DNA of 64,000 nt, from assembly GCA_037576195.1 (NCBI GenBank), contig CM075103.1, forward strand, positions 31,580,723-31,644,722. Direction: 5' to 3'. The position numbers and the translations under genes were made by a program. Shown one piece after another: positions 12,660-22,730 of this stretch (its first letter is position 1; every line of letters starts with the position of its first letter). The DNA is from Phytoseiulus persimilis (Eukaryota; Arthropoda; Arachnida; Mesostigmata; Phytoseiidae). The notes below the pieces were generated by a model. The model was given only the letters and a program-made list of their open reading frames with translations. It did no database searches and was not told the origin of the DNA.

Positions 12660-12676
12660 GAAAGACACCACGTGAC

Positions 12677-12912
12677 CAGTGGCCCAGGGGGCCATGCCCC
12701 CCTTCCCCCAAAACTCTCCGATAATATTGGGGAGGGTGGATTAAATACCACTTCGATGGACGAAATTGTTCCGCGAAGATTCTGTGTTATCAGGAAAATC
12801 TTCACAGGTTTGAAAACCATGTTGGTTTCGTCGTGGAGAGCTCGCGATGATGATCATGATCATCGTCATCTCATCGTTGGCTCTCCCAAAAAAAAAGTTG
12901 GGTACGCCCCTG
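12677..12912. mobile_element. Non-autonomous hAT-type element (MITE) with 8-bp TSD
   Basis: A 236-bp element bounded by the perfect direct repeat CACGTGAC (12669-12676 and 12913-12920). It begins CAGTGGCCCAGGGGG and its far end, read on the other strand, begins CAGGGGCGTACCCAAC. The two ends are imperfect terminal inverted repeats starting CAG. An 8-bp duplication with CAG ends is diagnostic of hAT transposition. The inside has no coding sequence but contains a dyad of ATGATCATGATCAT type near 12847-12875, which would fold into a hairpin. Confidence 0.82.
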
Positions 12913-12920
12913 CACGTGAC

Positions 12921-13396
12921 CCGCGTCTCATGATACAGAACTATGCGGAGAGCCTCACCGTCGTCGGTGGGAGTAAAGACTCGTTAGGCGGATCCGTGAA
13001 CCGCCATCGTTTGAGCCACGGACGATCCACCAAAGTCTGATGGACACAAGATTCGAGGATGTTCCAGTCCTCAGAGTTCAAAACGAATATATTGTGGATG
13101 ACAGTGATGTTGATGGGCTGCTCTGATGCATTGGAAGGCCGAACATTCGATCCCTCCATTCGCAAGCTACCAGATCCGAGAATGGTTGGAAATTTCGAGC
13201 ACCGTTCAGAGTTTCGTTAGGCTGGCCCATCTTCGATGACGAACGAGTTCGCAAAGCGATACTTGGGAAGAGTTCTGGGCAAATCGATGTTTGGCAAGAG
13301 ATTCTCGATACGGAATATTTTCAGGTGCCACATCAGTGAAGACACATTAACAGCACTGTGAAATCTCGATATTGCAGTTGTTCCCGGCAGTTGTGT
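12921..13396. other. Intergenic, nothing recognised
   Basis: Unannotated sequence between the hAT-type element and the Gypsy 5' LTR. No feature could be supported. Confidence 0.5.
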
Positions 13397-13551
13397 TGAG
13401 AACTGGTCATCCCTTCCCCAGGTTTCGTTCTTTGTCTGAATAAAAGCACTGGCATGGTCAGCTCCGCTGACTCAGCTTTGTGGAGTATCTCCCATTCACG
13501 TCGTTTTGGGTTTCTCCACCCGTTCCTTAACCCAGCAAGGTACCTGTTATT
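13397..13551 (+). repeat. 5' LTR of a Ty3/Gypsy element
   Basis: A stretch starting TGAGAACTGG and containing CTGAATAAAAGCACTGG recurs at 19138-19243 in the same orientation with many substitutions. AATAAA lies at 13439-13444. It is followed directly by a primer-binding site, which fixes it as the 5' LTR. At about 155 bp it is a short LTR. Confidence 0.75.
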
Positions 13552-13552
13552 T

Positions 13553-13564
13553 TGGCGCAGTCGA
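13553..13564 (+). other. Primer-binding site, tRNA-Ser type
   Basis: TGGCGCAGTCGA matches 11 of 12 bases of the complement of an insect-type tRNA-Ser 3' end with CCA. This primer site is known from 17.6/297-type Gypsy elements. It lies 1-2 nt past the LTR. Confidence 0.75.
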
Positions 13565-13867
13565 GTGAAGTTCTTTGCGGGAACCTGATATCAGATCAAG
13601 ACCAAAACGACAGTGACGAGGTGTCGGCCGGCAAGGTCGCTCCAAATCTTCTTTTTCCGAGATTTCCGGAAAAGAGATTTCCGAGACACTCACTGGGATC
13701 CTCGCGAAGCTGAGCGGCATCGGAGGAGTGTAATCTACGGGAAAACGGGCACAATCAACCGCCCTCAGGAATGCTGCGACGCCTAAAGGCACATTCACTT
13801 ATCCTCCCAAGGCAGATAACACGTTCCATCAGGGATACGGTCGGCACGGAGGCATTCTAGAAGAGTG

Positions 13868-14390
13868 TGTCACCACATCTTCACTCAAGGCGTGGGTTTT
13901 GTTGAAAGCTCTGGGCAACGAGGAATACAGTCGTCTCCGATGCCACGTCTCGCTGGCAAAGCCGGAGGACAAGTCCTTCGAGGAGCTGATCGAAATCTTG
14001 AACAAGCTTTTTGGACCCACCAAGTCACTGTTCCGTCGCAGCTACGGCATTCTCAGCATTCGCTCTGCTCCAGGAACCAAACCTGAGGAGATTCTCAATC
14101 TTTGTGATCTCAAAGGTGACAAGTTCGAGTTGAGCAATCTGTCGACTGATCAATTCAAGATTTTCCTCGCACTGCTGATATCAGACCGGTCCATCGTTCA
14201 GTCATTTCCGTTCGGTGGCATTGAGAGCTTTCGACGAGAAACCGGCAGTCACTCTTCTCAAGCTTCGAGAGAAAGTGAAACAACACGTAACACAGCTCGA
14301 AGACGCTGCCATCGGCCTGGCTATGAACGAAGTGGGAGAGTCGCCCGTTGGGATCAAGCGGGTGGCGCAGCAGGTCAATTAAGGTAATCG
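13868..14390 (+). pseudogene. Ty3/Gypsy gag (capsid part), truncated
   Basis: Retrotransposon capsid region. The frame from 13899 reads LLKALGNEEYSRLRCHVS, then PEDKSFEELIEIL and NLSTDQFKIFLALL, the usual Gypsy gag order (capsid helix, AKPxDKSYEEL-like segment, LTEDQFK-like segment). The frame then degrades, and the zinc-knuckle part reappears only at 17375, beyond about 3 kb of unrelated inserted sequence. Confidence 0.75.
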
Positions 14391-14985
14391 ACGCCCTGCA
14401 CAAAGAGGGGCCGGAGGAACATCTATCTTCCTCTATAATATAAAAGGCAGTCTTCGGCCGTTTGTATGAGACGAATAGGCGCGCCAGTCTAGATCAGGGG
14501 CTAGACAAAGCCTACACAGTGCGCTTCTGGAAGTGTATGTTGAGTTCCCCGGAGTGTCTCAGGGGAACAACAATATTGGGGAAACTCGAAAAACATTGTC
14601 GTCGCATGCCGGAGAATTCCTCTGTTTTAAGAAGCCCGCCAAAGGCCTATGGTGTTTAACATCTGTAGCGCGACCCGGCACCGATTTTCAAACGCCGTCC
14701 TCACAGTTGTAAGAAACTCGCGGTTCAGAGGGGTTCGAGAGAGAGCGTTAGTTTTGTTCATCGGGTCAGACTTACAGCGCTCGGATCGAAGTGTTTAGTT
14801 CATCATGCTCAAAGTTAAAACTACAGATCTGAGTCGTGGAACGGCGCATTCCAGACTGCTCAAAGCAGCGAGACTGTCGCGAGCTGCAGCATCCCGAGGC
14901 CGGGGGTCGCTCGAACTCGGAGAGCTTGTGACCCTAACGGTTCGCAGCGAGGAAGTCCACAACCTACATACCTAGCGCTCTAGAC
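14391..14985. other. Unassigned sequence inside the split Gypsy element
   Basis: Lies between the interrupted gag and the repeat module that precedes Helentron sequence. No coding or repeat identity could be assigned. Confidence 0.4.
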
Positions 14986-15092
14986 CAGTGGTTCTCAAAC
15001 TTCACTTACCCATCGACCCCCTGAGCGACTTCCTTGAAGTTTATGGACTGCCGTCTCCCAGGGGGTCGATTGCCGACCATCGATTTGTTGAA
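14986..15092 (+). repeat. Dispersed module with hAT-like end (CAGTGGTTCTCAAAC)
   Basis: Begins CAGTGGTTCTCAAACTT, an end sequence common in hAT elements, then contains GACCCCCTGAGCGACTTC and a later GGGGGTCGAT. The inner part recurs in reverse orientation at 24907-24998. In both places it adjoins the 45-bp minisatellite and Helentron coding sequence. No matching far terminus or target duplication was found. Confidence 0.6.
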
Positions 15093-15094
15093 GC

Positions 15095-15215
15095 GATTCC
15101 GGGATCGATCTGACCGCACTTTTTGAAGTCTATGGAGGTGATTCGTGGATCGATCTGACTATACTTTCCCAAGTCTGGAGGGTTGATTCCGGGACCAATC
15201 CTCATCACCGTGAAC
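15095..15215 (-). repeat. 45-bp minisatellite, short degenerate array
   Basis: About 2.5 units of the family whose minus-strand core is GATTGGTCCCGGAATCACCC; here it reads as GTGATTCCGGGACCAATC on the plus strand. The same family occurs at 17.0, 23.2, 23.6, 24.6 and 24.75 kb. Confidence 0.7.
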
Positions 15216-15221
15216 CACCCG

Positions 15222-16960
15222 GACTATGTTGTGTGAACGGCAAGGTTCATCTTCCACCGCCCCGGCCACTGTCGTCCTTAGTAGCCGGTGTGACGTCGGA
15301 CTTCAAGGTTTCCTGGAGAATATCCGTAAGTACAATTCATGTTTCCAAATGACGTCTTTGCGCGCTACGAGAATCATCCATGACAAATATATGCCGACTG
15401 TCAGAGTGCAAGGCCAGGTTTACCATCGACTGTATTCATTGCTGTCCGTAGCCGACAGTCGGCCCATGTTTCGGCAGATCTACTTCATGGGGAATAGGGA
15501 GCAGGAGGCTGACAAGCGTCGTCGAATTCATAGTGACACGCAATAGGAAACCTGTCGCGCTCGCCTTGCGGGATCTCTTCCATGAGCATAACCAATTGAT
15601 ACATGCATTCGGAACAGCTCTCGAACACATGCCACCCGATGACCATGTTGTTGTCATACGTGCCGATAAAGCAACGGGTGGTCAGCGTTCGGGACGATGT
15701 AACGCCCCAAGCACTGACGAAGTCGTAGTCGTGATGGTTGGAGACCAGTTCAACTCGCGTGACATCGTTGTATATCGTAGGCCGGATCAGAGATTGGTGA
15801 GAGCAAGGTGTGGCAAGAGTTCAGAGGCAAAGCTTTCCCGTGAGAGCGTTATACGTCGCAGGCAGGGCATACCTCATCGAATTCCAGACACACATCGATC
15901 TCTGTATGATGCTCTGCGGCACCCAATTCTTTCCTGGAAGGGAGAAGATGGGTATCATCTCAATTTGCGACAGTGGAACCCCGCCGCGAACGAAGAAACG
16001 GACGAAAAAGTCAGTGCGATGAATTGCTGTGCCTATAGATTGATGATTCGTGGCATTGCCGAAAATCACCTTCTGAGATGCGACCGTATGTTTCATCTAT
16101 TCGCTGTCGACATGTCTGTCAAAGTCGAGTCTGAGAGACTGCTTTCCATCCGCTCGAACCAAACACAGTTCCGATCCGAGGGAATGCGATCGCACCTGAC
16201 GGCTCTACGAACGCGTAGAACCTAGAACGGACAGTGACTCTGTCGGCAACATTCACGGGAAGTCCCCGTCATATGCACGAGTACGCTCAAGATGCGTTGA
16301 CGTATGTTCGCGCTTTCGGTCTTCCTGATATGTTCATAACTTGTACCTGTTCGCCGGCCTGGCAATAAATCACTGAGCTGTTATTGTCGGAGCAGACGCC
16401 GCCAGATTGCTCCGACATCAGTACCCATGTGTTTGAACAAAAATCGACAGCGCTGTTGGCGTTCATTGTGAAGCTTCGTGTCTCCGGGCAGGTGCGGTGT
16501 AGAATGTATTCTCAACAGGGAAGGCAAAAACGTGGACTCCCGCACATGCAGTTGATGATTTGATAAACAAAGAAGATGAGACCGGACAAACCTTGATGAC
16601 GTCATTTCTGCAGAAATTCCCGATGAGACCGTTGATTAAAAGGTTTTCGACATCGTCACTCGACACATGATTCATGGTCCCTGTGGCTCAATAAACAAGA
16701 CTTTCCATGCATCAGGGAGGGACAGTGTATGGAACTGTTGCCGAAAGAGCTTACCCTTGAAACGATCACGGGACACGACGGATATCCGCTGTACCGTCGA
16801 CGATCGATCGAAGATGGAGGAAATAGCGTAACGTTGAGGGTTCGGAACGATCTCCCCAGCGATTCAGACGCCGCGGAGACGAACACGGCCCTTGTCAAAA
16901 TTCATATTGTAGAACTCAGGAATCCAATACATGATCGTTCAGAAGAAGCTCCATGATGCC
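15222..16960 (+). pseudogene. Helitron/Helentron Rep-protein N-terminal region, decayed
   Basis: Remnant of the replication initiator of a rolling-circle transposon. In order: LCCVNGKVHLPP (15222), IRKYNSCFQMTS, YFMGNREQEAD, the Helitron_like_N block from 15533 with DDHVVVIRADKAT, EVVVVMVGDQFNSRDIVV and GEDGYHLNLR, then GSPRHMHEYAQDALTYVRAFGLPD (16260), QKRGLPHMQLM (16520) and TGHDGYPLYRRR (16765). The HUH motif, normally PHAH, reads PHMQ, so the metal-binding second His is gone. At least two frameshifts and several stops show it is dead. The Rep tyrosine region and helicase are absent here. It lies inside a Gypsy gag gene. Confidence 0.85.
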
Positions 16961-17020
16961 GCAGGGAGAAACCGGCAGAGCACTGCTGAGGAGAAACGAG
17001 AGTTATTTTGTGCCTAGAAA

Positions 17021-17240
17021 TGACCTACATGGACCCCTTAAAGGTATGATCACATAGACTTCCGGATGGTCTGCATGGACCCGAAATGTATGGTCAGATC
17101 GACTTCGGAATCACCCCCACGGACCACATGAAGTATGGTCAGATCGACGTTTGAATCATCTCCATGGAGCCCAAAAAGTATTATCAGACTTGGGCGGAAT
17201 ACTCTTCAAAAATTCCGCTGGGGGCACGGACTCAAAAATC
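17021..17240 (+). repeat. 45-bp minisatellite, degenerate array
   Basis: About 4-5 diverged units recognised by repeated TATGGTCAGATCGAC followed by GGAATCA-like and CATGGACC-like blocks. It abuts the right side of the Helentron remnant, as another array abuts its left side. Confidence 0.65.
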
Positions 17241-17304
17241 TTGAGAAATCTCCATGCCCCCGAAATCCTCCCGGAGCAGAATTTGAGCCGCGAGCAGAAA
17301 AAGT

Positions 17305-18560
17305 TTGCCGACCCCCGTCGCAAATGAACTACCTCGAACATCGCAGCAAAGCGCGACGGGCTACGCTAGAACTGTTATGAAATGTAAAGGATGTCTGGGA
17401 GAACACATCCGTTCCAAGTGTCCGTTGTTGAAGGAAATCTGCAGGCGGTGTCAGAAGGTTGGACACATCCAAGAAGCCTGCATGTCTTGAGCAGGGCGTA
17501 ACCAGTTCCGTGCTCAAATGAACTCAATCCGTCTCGCGCGAGTGGATTTGGATAACGAAGCAACTCCCTAACCTCAACTCTGGTTCGTTTGCTGATCAAC
17601 GGGGTGTCAGTTCATCTTAGGATTGATAGCGGCGGATCCTGATCTCCTCGCCTTGGGTCGCTGGTAGCTCCGTGTACCGCGGCGGAAGGTCATCCGATTC
17701 AGCTGAAAGGGTATTTCCATGCAACTCTCGCATCGGAAGAATGCGCTCCAGAGCTGCGAGATCGGATAATCGTGTAGACCGGCGATAGCGGCGGTCTTCT
17801 CGTTGGAGACTTGCTCCGCGCGTTGGGTTTGCTGAGAACCTCTACCCATGTTCAGCCTCTACCAATGTTTCATGGATACTCTCAAGATGCGATTTCCCCA
17901 GCTCTGTGAGTCTTCCCTTGGTCGTTGTACGAAGACTGAGGTCGATCTCCGGTTGAAGGCCAATGCTGCCCCCGTAAATCTTCCCGCACGTCTTCTGGCG
18001 ATGCCTATCCGTGAACTGGCGGACAGGGAGCTTGACCGGCTGATCGGAAATGGAACGCTATGCAAGGTTGAATCTTCCGAGTGGGCAACTCCCATTGCTG
18101 TATTTCGCGAATGCGTATCTCCAATTGCCCCTCCGCACTAGTCGCCGGCTGACCACAATCAACACGCATCGCGGACTGTTCCAGTACAATCGGTTGGTGT
18201 TCGGGCTGAAAACTGCCCCCGCGATTTCCCGAAACTCGGACTCCTGAATCAATACGGAAAGTTTTCAACACTACTAGACACAGGCAGTCAAGACATCTTT
18301 TGAAGCTCTGTTGAAGAGAGGAGTTCCTTTCGTTTGGGGTACCCAGCAGGAGGTGGCTCCCCTCAGAGGCAGGGAGCTGCTCTGTAGCCCTTTGACTCTC
18401 GCTCATTACGACCCTCGGACTCTCGCTCATTACGACATTTGTGGAGAGACTCGCGTGACCCATCTCCGTTGCGGCCCGCGTTGTTCGCAGAGCTACGGTC
18501 AGGTGGGAAGAATGGTGGCCACACTGAAGGATGCGATCACGGGTGATCCGAGCTCGTAAG
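17305..18560 (+). pseudogene. Ty3/Gypsy CCHC, protease, RT and RNase H remnants
   Basis: Continuation of the Gypsy element. Two zinc knuckles at about 17380-17490 (CKGCLGEHIRSKC, then CRRCQKVGHIQEAC) are followed by a retropepsin motif IDSGGS near 17620. The RT N terminus from about 17848 shows CCTKT-like then ELDRLIGNGTL and SEWATPI. RT palm pieces at 18083-18235 in another frame read FANAYLQL, TINTHRGLFQYNRL and APAI. The RNase H start near 18300-18420 reads AFEALKRG and AHYDP. Frameshifts, stops and internal deletions separate each block; the YxDD catalytic motif is missing. Confidence 0.85.
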
Positions 18561-19137
18561 ATGTGGCCGTCGCGGCCTACACGCCGAGTTCCGTGATTGG
18601 TAACGTCATTCCGTCTGAGAGGTTCTTTGGGCGCAAGGTACGGACCCGTTTCGATCTCTTTCGGAAAGGGGGGAGAGGCAGGAAGTCACCGTGTACCGGC
18701 AGCAGGTGAAAGATCAGTTCGACCGCAGGAACGGAGCGGCCCCCAAAGCTCTCTCAAAAGGCGAGGTAGTCTCTGTTGAACTTGCCGATGGTTCCCGGCG
18801 CGGAGGAGTGATCAAAGCCTTTCAAGGGCGCTCCATGGTCAAAGCTGCGGTCGACAACAAGCTGCTCGTCAGGAATTGGAATCAGCTCTGGAGACGGGGA
18901 CGACTCGCTGTTCCTGAGGACTGGCTGGATCTTGAAGAAGGTTCCGGGCCCATCTTCCCGGCGGTAACGGGCCCTGAAGCCGCCCCCTGTCCTCAAGCGT
19001 CTCCAGTCCGGACCAAACCCAGCGTCCCCTCTGAGGCCGGCGAGCCTACCCCGCTAAGGAGATTTGCGCGGGTCCGCAACAAGCCGGACTACCGGTCTCT
19101 GACAGAATACAAGCCTTTTAGTGGAAGCGAGGAATAA
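18440..19137 (+). pseudogene. Ty3/Gypsy integrase C-terminal part
   Basis: The reading THLRCGPRCSQSYGQVGRM and then MVATLKDAI corresponds to the integrase core around the GQ-ER(M) motif of Gypsy integrases. It is followed by FFGRKVRTRFDLFR, then an open frame from 18691 (YRQQVKDQFDRRNGAAPKAL and KGEVV) covering the C-terminal GPY/F-like region and a proline-rich tail ending at 19137. The stop lies immediately before the 3' LTR. The catalytic D,D region upstream is deleted, so no integration activity is possible. Confidence 0.82.
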
Positions 19138-19243
19138 TGAGACCTGGTGTTCCCTTTCCCAGATTCCGTTCTTTGTCTGAATAAGAGCACTGGAATGGTC
19201 AGCTTTGTGGAATATCTCCCATCCACGTGTATTTCATTCTGGG
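19138..19243 (+). repeat. Partial 3' LTR of the Gypsy element
   Basis: Starts TGAGACCTGG and matches the first about 105 bp of the 5' LTR at 13397. The polyadenylation hexamer has decayed to AATAAG. It stops where an A-rich tail of an antisense R1-like element begins, so the LTR was broken by that insertion. Confidence 0.75.
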
Positions 19244-20880
19244 TTTTTTGTTTTTTGATGTTCATGGAGGAGAGAGAAATGCCTGTCGCACGCACCAGGA
19301 AGCCTTGCGCATTCTTGGCCAGTGAGGGGCTTGCACCCTCTAAAACTCTCTCCTCTGCCTTCGGGTGTCCGGGGACTCGGAGAGGTTTCTCCGTTTGGTA
19401 TTACTTCCGGGACACTCGAGGCCAGCAATCTTCGGGGCTACTGTACGCTAGCTACGTTCTTTGCTCTTCTAAGCTTCTTGGTCATCCTCTCATTTTGTTC
19501 TCCAGGCTCTCTCCTAGGCTGCTTCGCTCGCGGTCCTTGCCGCGGGAACAGCATGCAACCCTGGCGATGCCTTTGTAGGCTATCTTTCTTCCGGAATATA
19601 CATTCGACCTTTCTCGTCGTTCTTTTCCATTATTCTTCAGATTTCTGCATGTGTTCCACTAATTGCGGTATCGAGTTTGCTCCTAGATGGCCCCCCGGTT
19701 GACTCGGTGCAGCACACGTGATCACTGTGTGATGGGCCGAGCCGCAGAGTGTGCACAGGGGCGAGTCTGCCTTTCTCATCCTGAACAGGTATTGCTGGAA
19801 GTTTCCATGATTCATCAGCATCTGCGTGGTATGGTAAGTGAGGTCTCCTAGGTCTTGATATTCGGTATGTTCGCATACGTCCATCGTCCTTTTGTGGATG
19901 AGTCCCATAGCGCCTGCCAAGCGTTGAGGGTTTCAGTCTCGATCTCATTTCTGTCTGGGTCGCCTCTTCGGATTCCTCGGCTGTATCTCCGTTGTACCTC
20001 GTGTAGAGTGCGGTCCTTTCCTTCACCAGGAGCGGCCATGGCACTGTTCTGGCGAGCACGAGTAGGGCCTGCGTCGAGGTCGTGCGATGGGCTCGCGTTA
20101 TTCGAACGGCAGAAGTTCTCTGCGCTCTCTCCAGAGCCTCCCTATTTTTCTGCAAATGGAGCGCCTGAGGTCCCCATATCGGTGCTGCGTGTAGTGCAAT
20201 AGACTCGGCCACTACTGAGAGAACCCGTCTCTGTCCCTGGGATTGCTCCCTCTGGGAGTCGGAGCTGGAGTACGTCATCATAGGAGACGTTCCATAGAAT
20301 GGGACCCAGAACCGAGCCCTGGGGTACTCCCGCCGTCATCTCGTATTGTCTTCCTTCGTCATCTACGATCCATCCGTTCTGGAGGTAAGATTCGAGTATT
20401 CGTCGTAAATAGTTAGAAATACCTCTTTCCTTCAGACTGTTCAGGATGACTCCCCAGTCTGCCGAGTTGAACGCGTTCTTAACGTCCAGAAGGACTCTGA
20501 GGATCCGGTGTCTCCTTCGGCAGGGTTTGTTCTTCTCCTCAACTGCCAGCTTCACTACCTTCGAGATAGCTTGGAGGGTTGAGCGTCCGGCTCTGAAGCC
20601 ATATTGTGTCTCTGATAGTCTTCCCTGTTCCAGTTCGGCTTGTAATCGGAGGTTTATGATGCTTTCGGCTGCCTTCCCCACCGTATCCAGGAGGCAGATG
20701 GGTCGGTGGGCATCTTTCTTTCCCGGCTTGGGGATAAGGACCAGATTCTGTCTGGTCCTTATCAGGACCTCCTGTCAGGAGACTGTAGAACCTTGTCCAT
20801 CATTCCTGCGAAGATCTTCAGCCATCTGTTCATAAGGGTCTTGAGTACTTCAGCCGGCACGGCGTTCGGGCCCGCAGCTT
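19244..20880 (-). pseudogene. R1-like non-LTR retrotransposon, RT to 3' tail
   Basis: Minus-strand reverse transcriptase of an R1-type element. In reading order: KAAGPNAVPAEVLK (about 20880), LVLIPKPGKKDAHRPICLLD, then an open frame from 20681 with ETQYGFRAGRSTLQAI, LLDVKNAFNSADW and AGVPQGSVLGPILWN. The catalytic Tyr-Ala-Asp-Asp box is absent: the frame runs from SYDDVLQL into a deletion and resumes at VVAESIALHAAPIW. The C terminus has GNFQQYLFRMR and CTLCGSAHHTVITC (zinc-finger-like). Stop near 19630, then a 3' UTR and an A-rich tail (TTTTTTGTTTTTTG on plus, 19244-19258) sitting in the Gypsy 3' LTR. Frameshifts and the deletion make it inactive. Confidence 0.85.
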
Positions 20881-21270
20881 TTCGAATCCGGACTCGAATC
20901 CGAATCATACCGATCTCTGCTTGTCGAGGTATTTGGAGTCGTCACTCAGAGTGATCCCTAGATATGTGTACTCTCGCCTGATAGGCGGGGCTTTGCCTTG
21001 TATCTAGAGGCCGTTGCAGTCGCCAACCCAGTGGTTTGAGAAGAGAACCACTGCACTCTCCGCGGGGTTGAAGGTCAAACTTCTAACCCTTCCCAATGCC
21101 GTATTCGAATCCGGACTCGAATCCGAATCATACCGATCTCTGCTTGTCGAGGTATTTGGAGTCGTCACTCAGAGTGATCCCTAGATATGTGTACTCTCGC
21201 CTGGTAGGCGGGGCTTTGCCTTGTATCTAGACGCCGTTGCAGTCGCCAACCGAGTGGTTTGAGAACACCG
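20881..21270 (-). repeat. Direct repeat of an R1 thumb segment (2 x 167 bp)
   Basis: Bases 20881-21047 and 21104-21270 are near-identical direct repeats, offset 223 bp. On the minus strand each encodes a piece reading REYTYLGITLSDDSKYLDKQ; the first copy is preceded by FNPAESAVVLFS. In R1-type proteins this segment follows the RT core, but here both copies lie before it, so the element is rearranged as well as duplicated. Confidence 0.8.
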
Positions 21271-21308
21271 AATCCGAATCTGAATCCGCTCGTTGAATCC
21301 GTATTCTT

Positions 21309-21400
21309 TTTTTGTTCATGTTTATAGAGGAGAGAGAAATGCCTGTCGCACGCACCAGGAATCTTGGCGCACTCCCGGCCAGAGAGGGGCTTTTTTTGGT
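21309..21400 (-). mobile_element. Second R1-like 3' end fragment
   Basis: Near-copy of 19256-19345 (GAGGAGAGAGAAATGCCTGT and following bases), again with an A-rich tail on the minus strand (TTCTTTTTTTGTTC on plus). It represents the 3' terminus of another copy of the same family, truncated to under 100 bp. Confidence 0.7.
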
Positions 21401-21518
21401 ATTTTTGCTTTAGGCGGGTTGCGCGAAAAAACAACAAACTCAGAACACGCCGAAATGGGGAATTGACGGTTGGGAGAGGAGGAGGGGAGAGGAGAACTGA
21501 GATCGAGACATACCTGCG

Positions 21519-22730
21519 TCAGACCTCTCGCAAAGTATAGTTGTGGTCTCGAAGTGCTGAGGGTTGAGAGCTGCAGAAACGCGGGGAATGGCATTCCGCG
21601 ATTGCTGCCAAAAGGGCCTCAAAGGCCGGGGCTCCATCCAGATTGTGGCGCCACATGAACTCCACTAAATACGACTGTAACTGGGAACGAGCAGTTCCGC
21701 GCTGCCTCTTGTTCCTCCATTTGGCTGATCCCCACAATCGTTTGATGCTTTGCGTGTGAACCCCAGTCACAGGGTTTACGAAATTGTATTTGTGGTTCAC
21801 TGTGAGGTGGAAGTAACCGGCCTCTCTGAGGGCAGCACTCGGATAACCCTTCCAACAGTCTGAGTAGATGATTGAGCCGGGCTCGATGAACTCCTGGATG
21901 GCACTGAGGAGGACAGGCGCGGATCGGTTCGGAACTGCCTTGATGAAACACTTTTTGGTCTCTCGGCGAATACCCCCGAACACCCACTGTTGCGGTAGGA
22001 CCCGGCCAGCGTTGTTCTTCCTCTCCGTGAACAGACTTTCGTCGACTTTGACGATGAGCCCCGGAGCTCCGATTCTTCCCTGTGGCCGACGTTGAAGGGA
22101 GCGAAAGCAAATCTCACGGAGATTCTCATTCCATGAATGAACAGCTTTCGGACTCATCCCCAACTGGGCTTCACACCACGAGATCGATGCAGTCTCAGCT
22201 GCCCAGGCGTATAAAAACCGTATCACTTTCACCAAGGGCAAGCGAGTTTGGTCCAAGAAAGTATTGCAACGCAGTCCAATTTTTTTTAGACACTGAGCAC
22301 ACCACCAAAAAGTACGATCACTGTTGAACTTCAGTGTGAGTTCATGTTTCAGACTGCATGTGAGGCTACTCGCAAGAATGTCTTTTTCTTGAAGGAACAA
22401 CACAGCGGCATCTTCGTTCGTTGGCAAATCGAAAATTGTGAGCGCCATGAAGAACAAGTGAACGAGTTCATCCGGAAGTGAAAGTTTACTGCGCATTAAT
22501 TTGCTCATTTCAAAACCGGACAACGGACTCAGACTCAGTACATACAGCTCCCCCGTAATGCGCAGTTGGTGGCTTTCCCTGGATGCTATCTTCCAAGCCT
22601 GTGCGAGATCGGGTCCCTCGCTACGCTCGGGGCCATCAGAATAAATAGACTCGGGGAGGCCTTGGAATATAGAAGATCTGTGAAATACGCAGGCGCTGGC
22701 TGTCATTTCGTCATGATCATTCAATTCCAT
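21519..22730 (-). CDS. ISXO2/Merlin-type DDE transposase
   Basis: Transposase of the IS1595/ISXO2 type, the bacterial relatives of eukaryotic Merlin elements. Uninterrupted frame of 403 residues from an ATG; homology suggests translation may really begin at Met75 (MSKLMRSKLSLPDELV). A zinc-ribbon-like segment (WWCAQC, Cys144/147/155) precedes the catalytic core: VDESLF (Asp230), RVLPQQWVFGGI, YSDCWKGY (Asp291), LTVNHKYNFVNP, GVHTQSIKRLWGSAKWRNK, RGTARSQLQSYLVEFMWR. The third catalytic position, usually in a TQ(T/N)IE-type motif, reads TQSIK: Asn/Glu is replaced by Ser328 and Lys330. The protein may thus be inactive or domesticated despite its open frame. I could not identify flanking terminal inverted repeats. 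Confidence 0.88.
   Translation of the reverse strand: MELNDHDEMTASACVFHRSSIFQGLPESIYSDGPERSEGPDLAQAWKIASRESHQLRITGELYVLSLSPLSGFEMSKLMRSKLSLPDELVHLFFMALTIFDLPTNEDAAVLFLQEKDILASSLTCSLKHELTLKFNSDRTFWWCAQCLKKIGLRCNTFLDQTRLPLVKVIRFLYAWAAETASISWCEAQLGMSPKAVHSWNENLREICFRSLQRRPQGRIGAPGLIVKVDESLFTERKNNAGRVLPQQWVFGGIRRETKKCFIKAVPNRSAPVLLSAIQEFIEPGSIIYSDCWKGYPSAALREAGYFHLTVNHKYNFVNPVTGVHTQSIKRLWGSAKWRNKRQRGTARSQLQSYLVEFMWRHNLDGAPAFEALLAAIAECHSPRFCSSQPSALRDHNYTLREV

Noticed and set aside
21030-21060. Inverted CAGTGGTT / GAACCACTG pair as terminal repeats of a hAT element
   Set aside because: The bases are part of an R1-like coding segment (VVLFSNHW) and recur with it in the 167-bp duplication.
21519-22730. 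Bacterial contamination as source of the IS1595-like transposase
   Set aside because: Flanking DNA is continuous with arthropod-type repeats, and ISXO2/Merlin transposases are known in arthropod genomes.
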